Shown one piece after another: positions 27,985-36,572 of a stretch of DNA of 64,000 nucleotides (position 1 is the first letter of the stretch; every line of letters starts with the position of its first letter). A program made the translations under genes and the position numbers. The stretch covers positions 237,237 to 301,236 of the forward strand of contig NZ_JAGGLC010000004.1 of NCBI RefSeq assembly GCF_017874235.1, read 5' to 3'. The notes under the pieces are model-generated. The model did not search any database. It saw only the letters and a program-made list of their open reading frames with translations, and was not told the origin of the DNA. Source of the stretch: Halolamina salifodinae. GTDB lineage: Archaea > Halobacteriota > Halobacteria > Halobacteriales > Haloferacaceae.

Positions 27985-28671
27985 CTATTGCGTCGCGTAG
28001 CTCTCGGTCAGGACCTCGTCCTCGAGTTCGGCCTCGGTCGGGTCGAACTCCTCGCGGTGGACGATGTCGTCGACGGTGCGGCGGAACTTCCGCGGCGTGT
28101 TCGTGTCGGCGGCGTTGGGCGCGGCGTGGCCCATCGTCACCAGCATCACCGGCTCGTACTGGTCGTCGATGTCGAACTCCGCCTGCAGCGCGTCGCCGTC
28201 GAAGCCACCGACGGGACACGTCGAGAGCCCCTCGGCGCGGGCGGCGTGCATCAGCGTCATCCCCGCCAGCGCGGTGCTGCGGGTGGTCCAGACGCGGTTC
28301 TCGGTCTCGTCGCGCTCGGCCATCCCGTCGATGGTCTCGAGCAGGCCCTCCTTTGCCTCCTCGTCGGGGAGGTAGCCCTTCCGCAGCTGGTCCTCGGCGA
28401 CGGCCTCGGCGTGCGCGCTCGGATCGGTGTTGCCCAGCACCGCGACGGCGACGGGTGCGTCGGCGACGTGCTCCTGCCCGTAGGCGACCTCCTGCAGGCG
28501 CTCGCGGTTCCCGTCCTCGGTCAGCACGAGGAACTCCCACGGCTGAAGGTTGTAGCTGGAGGGGCTGTAGCGGACGCGCTCGAAGACGGCCTCGATGGTC
28601 CCCTCGTCGACCGCCTCGTCGCTGTACTCGTGGACACTGCGCCGCGTTCGGACGGCGTCGTCGAACTCCAT
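27985..28671 (-). CDS. Nitroreductase-family FMN protein
   Basis: A 228-residue protein starting MEFDDAVRTRRSVHEYSDEA. The TRRSVHEY FMN-phosphate site, SPSSYNLQPWEFLVL and LSTCPVGGFD are typical of nitroreductases, which reduce nitro compounds, quinones or flavins with NAD(P)H. The natural substrate is unknown. The stop codon lies inside the last partial copy of a downstream repeat. Confidence 0.9.
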   Translation of the reverse strand: MEFDDAVRTRRSVHEYSDEAVDEGTIEAVFERVRYSPSSYNLQPWEFLVLTEDGNRERLQEVAYGQEHVADAPVAVAVLGNTDPSAHAEAVAEDQLRKGYLPDEEAKEGLLETIDGMAERDETENRVWTTRSTALAGMTLMHAARAEGLSTCPVGGFDGDALQAEFDIDDQYEPVMLVTMGHAAPNAADTNTPRKFRRTVDDIVHREEFDPTEAELEDEVLTESYATQ

Positions 28672-28774
28672 ACCCGAGATTCGCGGTTCGCGGTTTAATG
28701 CCTATCGTGTCTCGCGTAATTAGGTCACACTGAAGCTATCGGGTAACGCCCGTGTCACCGTCGTGTCGCCGGGA

Positions 28775-29215
28775 TTATCGGACGACCGTCACCGGGACCG
28801 GCGACTCGCGGACGACTTTCTCGGCGACGCTGCCAAGCAGCATGCGCGAGACGCCGGTGCGGCCGTGACTCCCGATGACGAGGTGGTCGAACGCCGGGGC
28901 GTCGACGTCCTCGCTCTCGCCGCCGGCGACTTCGACGATGGTCTGTGGCGGGCGCCCGACCGCGGTGGCGCTCTCGAAGCCGCCCTCGTACTCGGCGTTG
29001 GCCTCCGTGAACAGCTCCTCGGCGTCGGATTTGGCCTGCTCGAACCACTCCTCGCCGCCGCTGGGGATGCCGACGCCGGCGCTGTAGCCCGCCTCGACGG
29101 GGTTGATCACGTACAGCAGCGTGATGTCGTGGTCGCCCCACTCGTCGACTGCGAACTCCAGCGCTGCCTCAGCCTGTGGCGTGCCGTCGTACGCGACGAG
29201 TATTCGTTTCGTCAT
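28775..29215 (-). CDS. Universal stress protein (UspA family)
   Basis: A 146-residue UspA protein: MTKRILVAYDGTPQAEAALE, a long middle region (PVEAGYSAGVGIPSGGEEWF), and the ATP-loop VIGSHGRTGVSRMLLGSVAE. Three UspA proteins within 15 kb is usual for a haloarchaeon. It stands alone. Confidence 0.9.
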   Translation of the reverse strand: MTKRILVAYDGTPQAEAALEFAVDEWGDHDITLLYVINPVEAGYSAGVGIPSGGEEWFEQAKSDAEELFTEANAEYEGGFESATAVGRPPQTIVEVAGGESEDVDAPAFDHLVIGSHGRTGVSRMLLGSVAEKVVRESPVPVTVVR

Positions 29216-29294
29216 GGCTGGGGGTTTGGGGGCAACTGTGAAAAGCGAGGTGGCGGATTCGGCGTCGATTCAGGCGTCGCGTCTGGTCAGACGC

Positions 29295-29391
29295 TCACTC
29301 TCCGTGTCTGGTCACACACAGACACGGCATCCGCTTCCGTGGGCGCACCACAGAGGGTGCGGCAGGTCAGTCGCCGTGTCTGGTGACACAC
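29295..29391. repeat. Duplicated 3' end of herA
   Basis: The last 25 bases of herA (29367-29391) recur at 29295-29319 with three changes, and on the minus strand both end CVTRHG followed by a stop. The outer copy forms part of an inverted repeat, CCGTGTCTG/CAGACACGG (29302-29327). Confidence 0.6.
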
Positions 29392-31217
29392 TCACTCAGT
29401 CCGATCAACTCCACCGGCTCGGAGTTGTCGGGCGAGTACACCACCATCTGCCCTTTCTCCATGTACGGCACCTTCTGGGCCAACTCGCTCGGGATGTTCA
29501 CCGACGAAATCGCCTCCTCGTCGCCGAGGTTCAGCACCACCTTGGTGTTCACCTGCTTGAACACCGGATCGGCGATGTCCTGTGGGTCCTGCGTGATCAG
29601 GAACAGCCCCAGCCGCTCCTTCCGACCCTGTTTGGCGGCCTCGGTGAACTTCTGGACCACCTTCTGGGCCTGCACGTTGTCGGCGTTCGAGAGGAAGTTG
29701 TGGGCCTCGTCCATACCCAGCACCAGCGGCGTCTCCTTGATGCGCTGGCTGTTCGGGGAGTTCGACAGTTTGTCGTCGACGAGCAACGACGACACGGCGA
29801 GGACGAACATCTCCTTCGCCCGCGAGGTGGAGAGGTGGTACGTCGGCACCACCGTCAGCCCGCCGGGTCGGACCAGTTCGTGGTCCAGTTCCGTGATTGG
29901 GCGGGCGTCTTGGTCGAAGATGCCGTTGGGAATCCCACGAACCCGGCGCTTGACGGCGTCGAACGTGGCCTCGTGGACCCGGCCGGACTCGTGGAGCTCC
30001 TCCTGCAGTCCGGGGTCGTCGAGGTACGAGAGGAACTGCTGGTAGGTGCCGCTCTGCCCGTAGTCGCTGAAGAACCGATTCAGCAGCGTGAGCAGCGCGG
30101 GATACTGGTTCTCGTTCAGCCCACCGCCCGCGACGAGCCACGGCATGTCGTACTCGTCGACGACGGAGAACGGGATGGTGAAGCGCACCTGCTCGGCGCG
30201 GTGGTTCTCGCCGCCGTAGGTCACGCCCTCCTCGACGGGCACCAGCGCGATGGTGTCGTCGTGGCCGCCGTGAGCGATACCCTCCCGGTCGAGCTTTCGG
30301 GCGAACCCGTCGCCCATCTCGGGGTTGTCGTCGTGCATCTGGGCGTACTCGTCCTGCGGGTCGAACTGGACCACCGCGGGCTGGACCTCCCGGCCGTCGT
30401 CCATCGGGTACGTGCGCTCGTCGGCGAGGTACTGCCGGAGGACGTTCTTGGAGGCATGGGTCTTCCCCGACCCGGTTCCGCCGGCGACGAGCGTGTGGCG
30501 GAACACGAGCGGGTCGCCCTCGGCGTAGTCGTCCTTCACGCGGTAGTCGACCGTCGGTGGCTCCGCGGCGGTCCGGACCTTCTCGCCCCCGACGGAGAGG
30601 TGGCCGAGGAAGACGCCGTCGCCCGGGATCTTGAGGCCGGTCTTGATCTGCTCCTCGTCGGATGCCTCGCGGGCCAGCGCGCCCGGCTTGGGCACGCGGT
30701 CGGTCATCCGCCGTTTGAGGTCGCCGCCCTCCTCGTAGATGACGGCGACAGGCTCCAACTCGGCCATGAACTTGTAGTCGCGCTCCTCGAACTCCTCGCG
30801 GCGCATCTGCCGGCGCGCGTGGATCTCGGTGGCGTCGTCGGACTGGAACTCTTGAGCGTACTCCAGCGCGGCGATGGAGCAAAACAGCGTCTCGCCGTCG
30901 GGGTAGGGGACGAGCAGGTAGCTCCCCAGCCGCACCGAGTCGCGGTTCCCGGTGGTGATGAACGCCCGCAGCGTCGTCTCGTCGCCGTCCTGCGAGACCC
31001 GCAGCCCCTGCGATACGGAGACGGTCCCGAGGCCGGCGTCGGCGCCGGAGGGCTCCGCGTCGTAGCGCTCGAAGTCGTCTTCGGCCTCGGCGTCGTCGGC
31101 GCGCTCGGCCGTCGCGGCGCCCGAGCCGTCGGTCTGCTCGCGCGCCGGCGGGTCGTCGTCGCCCCCGTCGTCGCCGACGTAGTCGGTGAAGTCGCCAAGG
31201 TCACCCGAATCGCTCAT
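29367..31217 (-). CDS. herA: HerA-type ATP-dependent DNA translocase
   Basis: A 616-residue hexameric-helicase-type ATPase. It has an acidic N-terminal extension (1-65), a HAS-like barrel, Walker A GGTGSGKTH (246-254) and Walker B LVLGMDEAH, then FLITQDPQDI and VNTKVVLNLGDEEA. HerA works with NurA to resect double-strand-break ends with Mre11-Rad50. The nurA gene lies 900 bases upstream in the same direction, separated by an opposite-strand gene and a hairpin region. The start at 31217 avoids an open but unlikely 30-residue extension. Confidence 0.9.
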   Translation of the reverse strand: MSDSGDLGDFTDYVGDDGGDDDPPAREQTDGSGAATAERADDAEAEDDFERYDAEPSGADAGLGTVSVSQGLRVSQDGDETTLRAFITTGNRDSVRLGSYLLVPYPDGETLFCSIAALEYAQEFQSDDATEIHARRQMRREEFEERDYKFMAELEPVAVIYEEGGDLKRRMTDRVPKPGALAREASDEEQIKTGLKIPGDGVFLGHLSVGGEKVRTAAEPPTVDYRVKDDYAEGDPLVFRHTLVAGGTGSGKTHASKNVLRQYLADERTYPMDDGREVQPAVVQFDPQDEYAQMHDDNPEMGDGFARKLDREGIAHGGHDDTIALVPVEEGVTYGGENHRAEQVRFTIPFSVVDEYDMPWLVAGGGLNENQYPALLTLLNRFFSDYGQSGTYQQFLSYLDDPGLQEELHESGRVHEATFDAVKRRVRGIPNGIFDQDARPITELDHELVRPGGLTVVPTYHLSTSRAKEMFVLAVSSLLVDDKLSNSPNSQRIKETPLVLGMDEAHNFLSNADNVQAQKVVQKFTEAAKQGRKERLGLFLITQDPQDIADPVFKQVNTKVVLNLGDEEAISSVNIPSELAQKVPYMEKGQMVVYSPDNSEPVELIGLSECVTRHGD

Positions 31218-31321
31218 GTCCCGGAGGTGGGCGGCTCCCGGCATACGCCTTTCCCTGCGGGCGCCGAGACGGGGTGAACCGGCGGCACCACCCCTAAGAG
31301 CGCCCACCGACTACGGGCGGT

Positions 31322-31672
31322 ATGATCCAGGTCCACGGCCGCGGCGGCGGGACGGCCCTCACCGGCACGGTGTTCGAGCGCGGGGAGGAGCCGCCGTCCT
31401 ACAAGGGCGCGCCCGACGAAGGCGCGCCCTACGTATGGGTCTGTGACGCCTTCTACGAGGTCGAGAGCGGCGGCTCGCCGATCCTGATCGGGGGCGAGCA
31501 GATCCGGGTCGCCTTCGAGTCGCCGATGGCCCGCGGGTTCGACACGCGCGAGGCCGCCCTCGACGCCGCGCGCGAGCACATCCGCACGCAGTTCGCCCGT
31601 ATTGGGGTTGAGGAGGTGGCAATTGACGTTGAGGAGGAGATTGCGGAGGGGAAAGGGCCGTCTGCTGAGTAG
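31322..31672 (+). CDS. Conserved haloarchaeal protein (DUF7113-like)
   Basis: A 116-residue protein starting MIQVHGRGGGTALTGTVFER, with PPSYKGAPDEGAPYVWVCDA and a C-terminal helix and sheet (LDAAREHIRTQFARIGVEEV). I recognise it only as a conserved haloarchaeal family without assigned function. It contains a 9-base palindrome GGGCGCGCC/GGCGCGCCC (31405-31429), probably native. It divides herA from nurA. Confidence 0.7.
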   Translation: MIQVHGRGGGTALTGTVFERGEEPPSYKGAPDEGAPYVWVCDAFYEVESGGSPILIGGEQIRVAFESPMARGFDTREAALDAAREHIRTQFARIGVEEVAIDVEEEIAEGKGPSAE

Positions 31673-32095
31673 TCGGTATTCGTTTTGTTCGATCGAGGGT
31701 CGTAACCGCGAACACGACCGCGGAGTTCCCAGGGACACTTGTGACCGCACAGCGACGCACCGCAGCCACAGCCTCCCCAACCGACTCGCTCCCGTACAGT
31801 CGCTCGTCCCTCGCGCTCGGCTCGCGTCCGTCGACGCTCACGTCGCGCGCCACCGCCGGCGGCGGATGCGGTGGACGCCTCGCGCCGGCGACGAGTCGCC
31901 GGCGTCACCAGAACGCGCAGCGTTCTGGTTGGCGAACGAGAGCCGCAGGCTCTCGTTAACGCGGGGGGAGGGGTGGGGACTCGGCGCTGCGCCGGGGTTC
32001 ATCCCTGGCGCCCTGAGGTCCCAATTTGCCAACGAACGAGATGCTGTTGCGGTCGCTGTTCCAGTAACCGACGCCCACTAAATCAACACTCCTGT
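31673..32095. other. Intergenic region with hairpin cluster, no gene
   Basis: More than 400 bases between convergent genes with no credible protein gene. Its only clear structure is the palindrome cluster at 31883-31960. Open frames here translate the hairpins (for instance LSFANQNAARSGDAG) and are not real. A GC-rich stretch near 31991-32015 may also fold. Confidence 0.6.
31883..31960 (+). repeat. Palindromic element, copy 3, with an extra hairpin
   Basis: A leading hairpin CGCCGGCGA/TCGCCGGCG (31883-31904) is followed by the full element 31904-31960: GTCA, stem CCAGAACGC/GCGTTCTGG with loop GCA, linker TTGGCG, stem AACGAGAGCC/GGCTCTCGTT with loop GCA, and terminal AAC. Stem A matches the copies in uspA and at 60.7 kb; stem B differs. 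Confidence 0.85.
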
Positions 32096-33343
32096 CTAAT
32101 CCTCGACGTCCCACCGCAGCCGATCGTACGTCATCCGCGCATCACTGTCGAACGTCTCCTCGAACTTCCGCCGGATCGCGGTCTTCTCGCCGGCGCCGAT
32201 CTTCGCCAGTTCGTCGGCTTTCCCGATAGCCTCGGGCGGCCCGCGCTCGGTCGCCACCTCGCTCAGTAGCTGGGTCGTCAGCGCCTCCCGGGTCTCCGGG
32301 TCGCGGGTGACGGCGTACGGCGCCTCGATCTTGTAGGTCACGTCGGTTCTGGGGTCGTAGAGGTAGCAGAACGTCACCTCGTAGCACTCGGGGTCGAGTC
32401 GGCGCTCGATCCCCATCGCGTCGCCGTCGACGGACATCGGCTCGTCCGAGGAGCCGCGGGAACGGAACCACGAGGTGAACGTCAGGTCCGACTCGTCGCG
32501 GCTGGCAGGGCCCTCACCGCCGTCGTCGCGCTGTTCCAGCAGGCGGGTAAAGAGCGCCGAGTCGTCGGCCCACGGCGTCGGCGTCTTCCCCGAGAGCGTC
32601 CGGACGAGAAAGCGCGAGGTCGGGTTCTTCACGAAGCCGGCGATGGGGACGCCGCGCTCGACAAACTCCTCGACGAGGCGGACGTAGTTCTCGACGATGG
32701 CCTGCGGGGCCGCCTCGCGCGTGGCCTCAGCCAGCGCGGGGTCGCGTGACTCCCAGTTGAACAGCCGTTTCGGGTAGAGCGGGCCGTCGAGGAGGAGCAG
32801 TTCCTCGACCTTATCGGCGTGTTCGAGCGCGTGGGAGGATTCCGCGAGGTAGAGCGCGAGTTCGTGGGTCACCTCGTCGGCGAACTCCCCCACTTCGGGG
32901 ACGTGGAGCACGCGCTGCCGGCTGTAGCCGTGGTCGTACTGCTGCCAGTCCTCGCTGTACTCGCGGGTGGCGTCGTTAGCGTGGACCGTCGTGACCAGCG
33001 TGCGCGAGCGGTGGAGTTCCAGATCCGTCGGCGCCGCCGCCATCGCGGCCTGTGCCACGTCAAGCAGCAGGCCGTTCTTGAAGCCGGTGGGGTTCAGCGT
33101 GCCTGCGTCGAGACCGTGGGTGACCGAGAACGGGCGATCCGCGAGCGCCACGTCGTCGACGGCCGCGGCCCGGAGGGCCGGCTCGTCGAGCGGTTCGACC
33201 ACGACCCGGCCGTTCTCCCGAAGCGGGTCGAGCAGCTCCCACGCGTCCCGTGCGTGCTCGTCGTGGTCGGTGTCGTCGACGGTGCCCGCGATGGAGGCGG
33301 CGATGCGGGCGATGGTGTCGACGTGGATAGGGTCGAGCGTCAC
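32096..33343 (-). CDS. nurA: NurA nuclease
   Basis: A 415-residue 5'-to-3' nuclease partner of HerA in DNA-end resection. Recognised by the RNase-H-like core with LLLLDGPLYPKRL (acidic metal site), PIAGFVKNPTSRFLVR and the C-terminal CYLYDPRTDVTYKIEAPYAV. It is longer than thermophile NurA (about 340 residues), largely through an acidic segment around residues 265-300. Same orientation as herA but not contiguous with it. Confidence 0.88.
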   Translation of the reverse strand: MTLDPIHVDTIARIAASIAGTVDDTDHDEHARDAWELLDPLRENGRVVVEPLDEPALRAAAVDDVALADRPFSVTHGLDAGTLNPTGFKNGLLLDVAQAAMAAAPTDLELHRSRTLVTTVHANDATREYSEDWQQYDHGYSRQRVLHVPEVGEFADEVTHELALYLAESSHALEHADKVEELLLLDGPLYPKRLFNWESRDPALAEATREAAPQAIVENYVRLVEEFVERGVPIAGFVKNPTSRFLVRTLSGKTPTPWADDSALFTRLLEQRDDGGEGPASRDESDLTFTSWFRSRGSSDEPMSVDGDAMGIERRLDPECYEVTFCYLYDPRTDVTYKIEAPYAVTRDPETREALTTQLLSEVATERGPPEAIGKADELAKIGAGEKTAIRRKFEETFDSDARMTYDRLRWDVED

Positions 33344-33453
33344 TGGCGACTGCTCCGGCGCGGCCGGGGAAAACTCTCCCGGCGCGCGGCGGCGTGGGTG
33401 GCCGTCCGCCGGTACTCGGAAAAGCGAAGTGGCCCCCGGTCGAACGGCGAGCC

Positions 33454-33660
33454 ATGGCTACGCTTCAGGAGTTCGTGACCCGCATCGTCACCGACCTGCC
33501 CGAGTTGGTCGACCTGTTCGAGACGCCCGCGACGCAGGACCCGCTCTCGGCAGTCTCGCTCGTCATGGGTGCGCTGTTGGTGGTCGGTGCCAGCGGCGTG
33601 CTGGGCTACCTCGCGTTCGGGAGCCTGCTCGACCTGCTCGGCGCCAGCGCGACGCGGTAG
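33454..33660 (+). CDS. Small single-helix membrane protein
   Basis: A 68-residue protein starting MATLQEFVTRIVTDLPELVD, with one hydrophobic helix (SLVMGALLVVGASGVLGYLA). Function unknown. The ATG at 33454 is preferred over a GTG 60 bases upstream because the upstream part is low-complexity. It converges with the Mer-like gene. Confidence 0.55.
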   Translation: MATLQEFVTRIVTDLPELVDLFETPATQDPLSAVSLVMGALLVVGASGVLGYLAFGSLLDLLGASATR

Positions 33661-33664
33661 CGGG

Positions 33665-34690
33665 CTACTCGTTTTCGGCCCGATTCTCGGCCTGCTGCTC
33701 CGCCTGCGCCAGCGCCTCGCTCGCCAGTCCAATCGCCGTGTCCAGATCCGGCCCCAGCGGCGACCCGCAGACGACGCCGTCAGCGTGTTCCAGCACGCCA
33801 GCCAGTCGGTCGGCCACCTCGTCGACGGTCCCGGCGGCCGCGAAGGCGTCGATCATCCCGGGCGTCACCGCCTCGAACGCCGCGCCGAACGCTCCTTCGC
33901 TGATCTGCTCACCGACCTCTGACGCCCGCTCGGCGTCGATACCGTGTCGACGGAGGACTGGCTCAGGCGCCCCGGCGGCGATGAACGCCACCGGCGGGCG
34001 CGCGGCCTCGCGGGCGGCCTCGCGCTCGGCGGCGACGCTCACGCTCGCGTACGCGAGGAAGTCGAACGCGCCGCGGTGGTCGGGGCGCTGGTCCAGCCCC
34101 TCCGCCACGCGGTCGGCCGCCCACGCCAGATCCCGCGGGTGCGAGCCGTTGAACAGCAGCCCCTCGGCGTGTTTCGCGGCCATCCGGCACATGTGCGGGC
34201 CCTCGCCGCCGACGTAGACGGGGATCTCGCCCGGCGGTTCGTAGTTGAGGCCGGCGTCGTCGGCCGCGAACGTGCCGTCGTGGTCCACACGCTCGCCGGC
34301 CCAGAGCCGTTTGGCGACTTTGAATGCCTCCAAGACCGACCTGAGGCCCCGGTCGTCGCCGTCGACGCCCAGATTCCGGAGCGTCGAGGGGTCGCCCGGG
34401 CCGATACCGAACACGCCGCGACCGCCCGAGTGCTCGTCGAGCGTCGCCATCCGGGAGGCCAGCGCGACGGGGTGGCTCTCGTGGGGGTTGGCGACGCCGG
34501 GGCCGAGTCGGAGCGAGTCGGTGCGCTCGGCGGCGACCGTGAGTGCCTGAAACGGGTCGCGGTTGTTGTAGTGCGAGGAGACGAAGCCGGCATCGAAGCC
34601 CGCGTCCTCGGCCGTCTCCGCGAGGTCGGCGATGCGTGAGACGGGATGCTCGGGCGTGAGTTCCACGCCGCGACGGATCGGGTCGCTCAT
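33665..34690 (-). CDS. mer: F420-dependent oxidoreductase, Mer-like
   Basis: A 341-residue luciferase-like TIM-barrel protein (start MSDPIRRGVELTPEHPVSRI). LRLGPGVANPHESHPVALAS and RGVFGIGPGDPSTLRNLG are typical of 5,10-methylenetetrahydromethanopterin reductase and related F420 enzymes. In haloarchaea the one-carbon carrier is probably a tetrahydrofolate-like or modified pterin, so the exact substrate is uncertain. Its ATG overlaps the cofE stop by ATGA, tying it to F420 synthesis. Confidence 0.85.
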   Translation of the reverse strand: MSDPIRRGVELTPEHPVSRIADLAETAEDAGFDAGFVSSHYNNRDPFQALTVAAERTDSLRLGPGVANPHESHPVALASRMATLDEHSGGRGVFGIGPGDPSTLRNLGVDGDDRGLRSVLEAFKVAKRLWAGERVDHDGTFAADDAGLNYEPPGEIPVYVGGEGPHMCRMAAKHAEGLLFNGSHPRDLAWAADRVAEGLDQRPDHRGAFDFLAYASVSVAAEREAAREAARPPVAFIAAGAPEPVLRRHGIDAERASEVGEQISEGAFGAAFEAVTPGMIDAFAAAGTVDEVADRLAGVLEHADGVVCGSPLGPDLDTAIGLASEALAQAEQQAENRAENE

Positions 34691-35445
34691 TGGTCGAACT
34701 CCCACACCCGCAGTGCTTGGCGGACGAAGTCGCCGCGCATCTCCCGGAAGAGGTTGTCGCTGCCGTCGTGGTCGCCGAACTCCCAGTCCCGGACGATCAC
34801 CACGGGATCGCCCCCGTCGCCCTCGCCGGAGACGAGGTTCGCGGCGCCCGCGAGTTCGTCGACGACCGACTGGACGGTGACCTGCAGTTCGTGGCCGTCG
34901 CGGTCGGTCTCGCCGCGCCAGTCCCGTGAGGCGGGCATCCCGGCCCAGCCGATGGTGAGCGCGCGCTGGCCGTGCCGGAACGACCGCCCGGCGGTGTCGG
35001 TCACGAGCACCGGCGGCGACTCGGGGAGGCTCTCGTGGACGTGCCCGGCGGATTCGCTGGGGCGCTCGGGGAGCAACAGCAGGTCGTGATCCGGCACGTT
35101 CGAGCGGTCGATGCCGGCGTTGACGCTGACGTGGCCGAAGGGCGCCTCGGTGAGGATGAACGGCTCCGCCATCACCACGTCGGTGCAGTTCTCCAGTACG
35201 GCCTGCGCGAACCGGGGGTCCTTCTCGTCGCCGGAAATCTCCTCGAGGTTGCGGGCGATCTCCGTGGCTCGCGGGCCGGGCGGGAAGTCATCGAGGTCTG
35301 CGGTCCGGCCCTCGGCCTTCGAGACGACAGTCGAAGCGACACAGACCACGTCGTCCTCCCGCAGGTCGACCCGGTCGGCGATCATCGCCGCCAGATCGTC
35401 GCCCTCGCGGATCTCCGGTAAGTCAGGCACGGCGAACAGTTCCAT
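34687..35445 (-). CDS. cofE: Coenzyme F420-0:L-glutamate ligase
   Basis: A 252-residue GTP-dependent ligase adding glutamates to F420-0. Motifs: VVCVASTVVSKAEGR, the acidic ATEIARNLEEISGDEKDPRF and LVTDTAGRSFRHGQRALTIG. Length fits the archaeal single-domain CofE. It is the first gene of the cofE-mer pair; cofD lies 2.4 kb away on the other strand. Confidence 0.93.
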   Translation of the reverse strand: MELFAVPDLPEIREGDDLAAMIADRVDLREDDVVCVASTVVSKAEGRTADLDDFPPGPRATEIARNLEEISGDEKDPRFAQAVLENCTDVVMAEPFILTEAPFGHVSVNAGIDRSNVPDHDLLLLPERPSESAGHVHESLPESPPVLVTDTAGRSFRHGQRALTIGWAGMPASRDWRGETDRDGHELQVTVQSVVDELAGAANLVSGEGDGGDPVVIVRDWEFGDHDGSDNLFREMRGDFVRQALRVWEFDQ

Positions 35446-35540
35446 ACCCTCCCCACCACCCGGCCGCGCAAAAGTCGTGTGGAAGGGTTCCGGAAAAGCA
35501 ACAAGAATACGTAGAGTCGGTCTGAACGTCGGGGTAATTG

Positions 35541-36404
35541 ATGCGGGATCAGGATTTCCTCGGCGCCGACTGGGACTACTGTCTGGTGCTCGATGCCTGC
35601 CGCTACGACGTGTTCAGCGAGATCTACGACGAGTATCTCGACGGTGATCTCGAGAAACGCCGCAGCGTTGGGTCGTCGACGCCGGAGTGGGCCTCCCGGA
35701 ACTTCACGGGACGACACGACATCGCCTACTTCTCGGGGAACCCCTTCATCAACGATCTGGGGATCCCGCTGAACGAGCTCAAGTGGGGCGCCAGCTGTGA
35801 CTACGAGTGGACCGCCGCGGACCACATCAGCCAGGTGTTCGACGTGTGGAAGACCGGCTGGGACGAGGAGCTCGGGACCGTCCCGCCCGAGGGGATCACC
35901 CAAGCCTTCCGCGAGAACCGCGAGGCCGCCGAGCGCGCCGAGCGCGCCGTCCTGCACTACATGCAGCCACACGCGCCCTACCTCTCCCGCGGGAAAGGCC
36001 AGAAGCTCAAACAGATCCAGAAGGGGATCCGCAAGCAGGAGGAAGCCGAGAACGGGGCGGTCGAGGCCGACGGCGGCACGCTGGCCTCGGTCGGCGACCG
36101 CCTCCGGACGAACGTCGAGAGCGTGCTCGACGGCAGCGAACTCGCCCAGAAGGCGGGGCTCTGGCTCGAACTCGACCCCGCTGACGTGGTGCGAAACGGC
36201 ACCCAGCAGGCCGCGCTGGGGCTCTACGAGGAGAACCTCCGGATCGTGCTGGAGCACGTCGCCGAGTTCGTCGACGAACTCGACGGCGACGTGGTGGTCA
36301 CCGCCGACCACGGCGAGGCGTTCGGCGAGGAGGGCGTCTGGGAGCACCACATCGAGACCTACATTCCGGCGCTGGTCGAGGTCCCGTGGCTGGAACTCGA
36401 GTGA
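35541..36404 (+). CDS. Alkaline-phosphatase/sulfatase-superfamily protein
   Basis: A 287-residue protein starting MRDQDFLGADWDYCLVLDAC. The N-terminal LVLDACRYDVF metal site and the C-terminal VVVTADHGEAFGEEGVWEHH are the two halves of the AlkP-superfamily active site, as in arylsulfatases and phosphoglycerol transferases. It has no signal peptide. Haloarchaeal homologues are annotated as sulfatase-like; the substrate is unknown. It stands alone between cofE and an HD-domain gene. Confidence 0.75.
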   Translation: MRDQDFLGADWDYCLVLDACRYDVFSEIYDEYLDGDLEKRRSVGSSTPEWASRNFTGRHDIAYFSGNPFINDLGIPLNELKWGASCDYEWTAADHISQVFDVWKTGWDEELGTVPPEGITQAFRENREAAERAERAVLHYMQPHAPYLSRGKGQKLKQIQKGIRKQEEAENGAVEADGGTLASVGDRLRTNVESVLDGSELAQKAGLWLELDPADVVRNGTQQAALGLYEENLRIVLEHVAEFVDELDGDVVVTADHGEAFGEEGVWEHHIETYIPALVEVPWLELE

Positions 36405-36572
36405 CGACGGCAACGGTGAGCCGTCGTCGATGAAGAACACCGAGAAGACGAACGACTGATACAGGCCCACCGCCAACGTTCCGCCGGGCGGCAGTGACGA
36501 GGGTTACCCCCACCGAGCCCCTTGTGACGATGGATTCACCCGAGCCGCCCACTCTACACTCGCAAGCGCCGC

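Noticed and set aside
31405..31429. Palindrome in the DUF7113-like gene as another inserted element
   Set aside because: The encoded PSYKGAPDEGAPYVW looks native to the family and the loop is 7 bases, so chance in GC-rich codons is enough.
31838..32032. Minus-strand frame with LSFANQNAARSGDAG
   Set aside because: It only translates the palindromic element in intergenic DNA; there is no promoter or conserved body.
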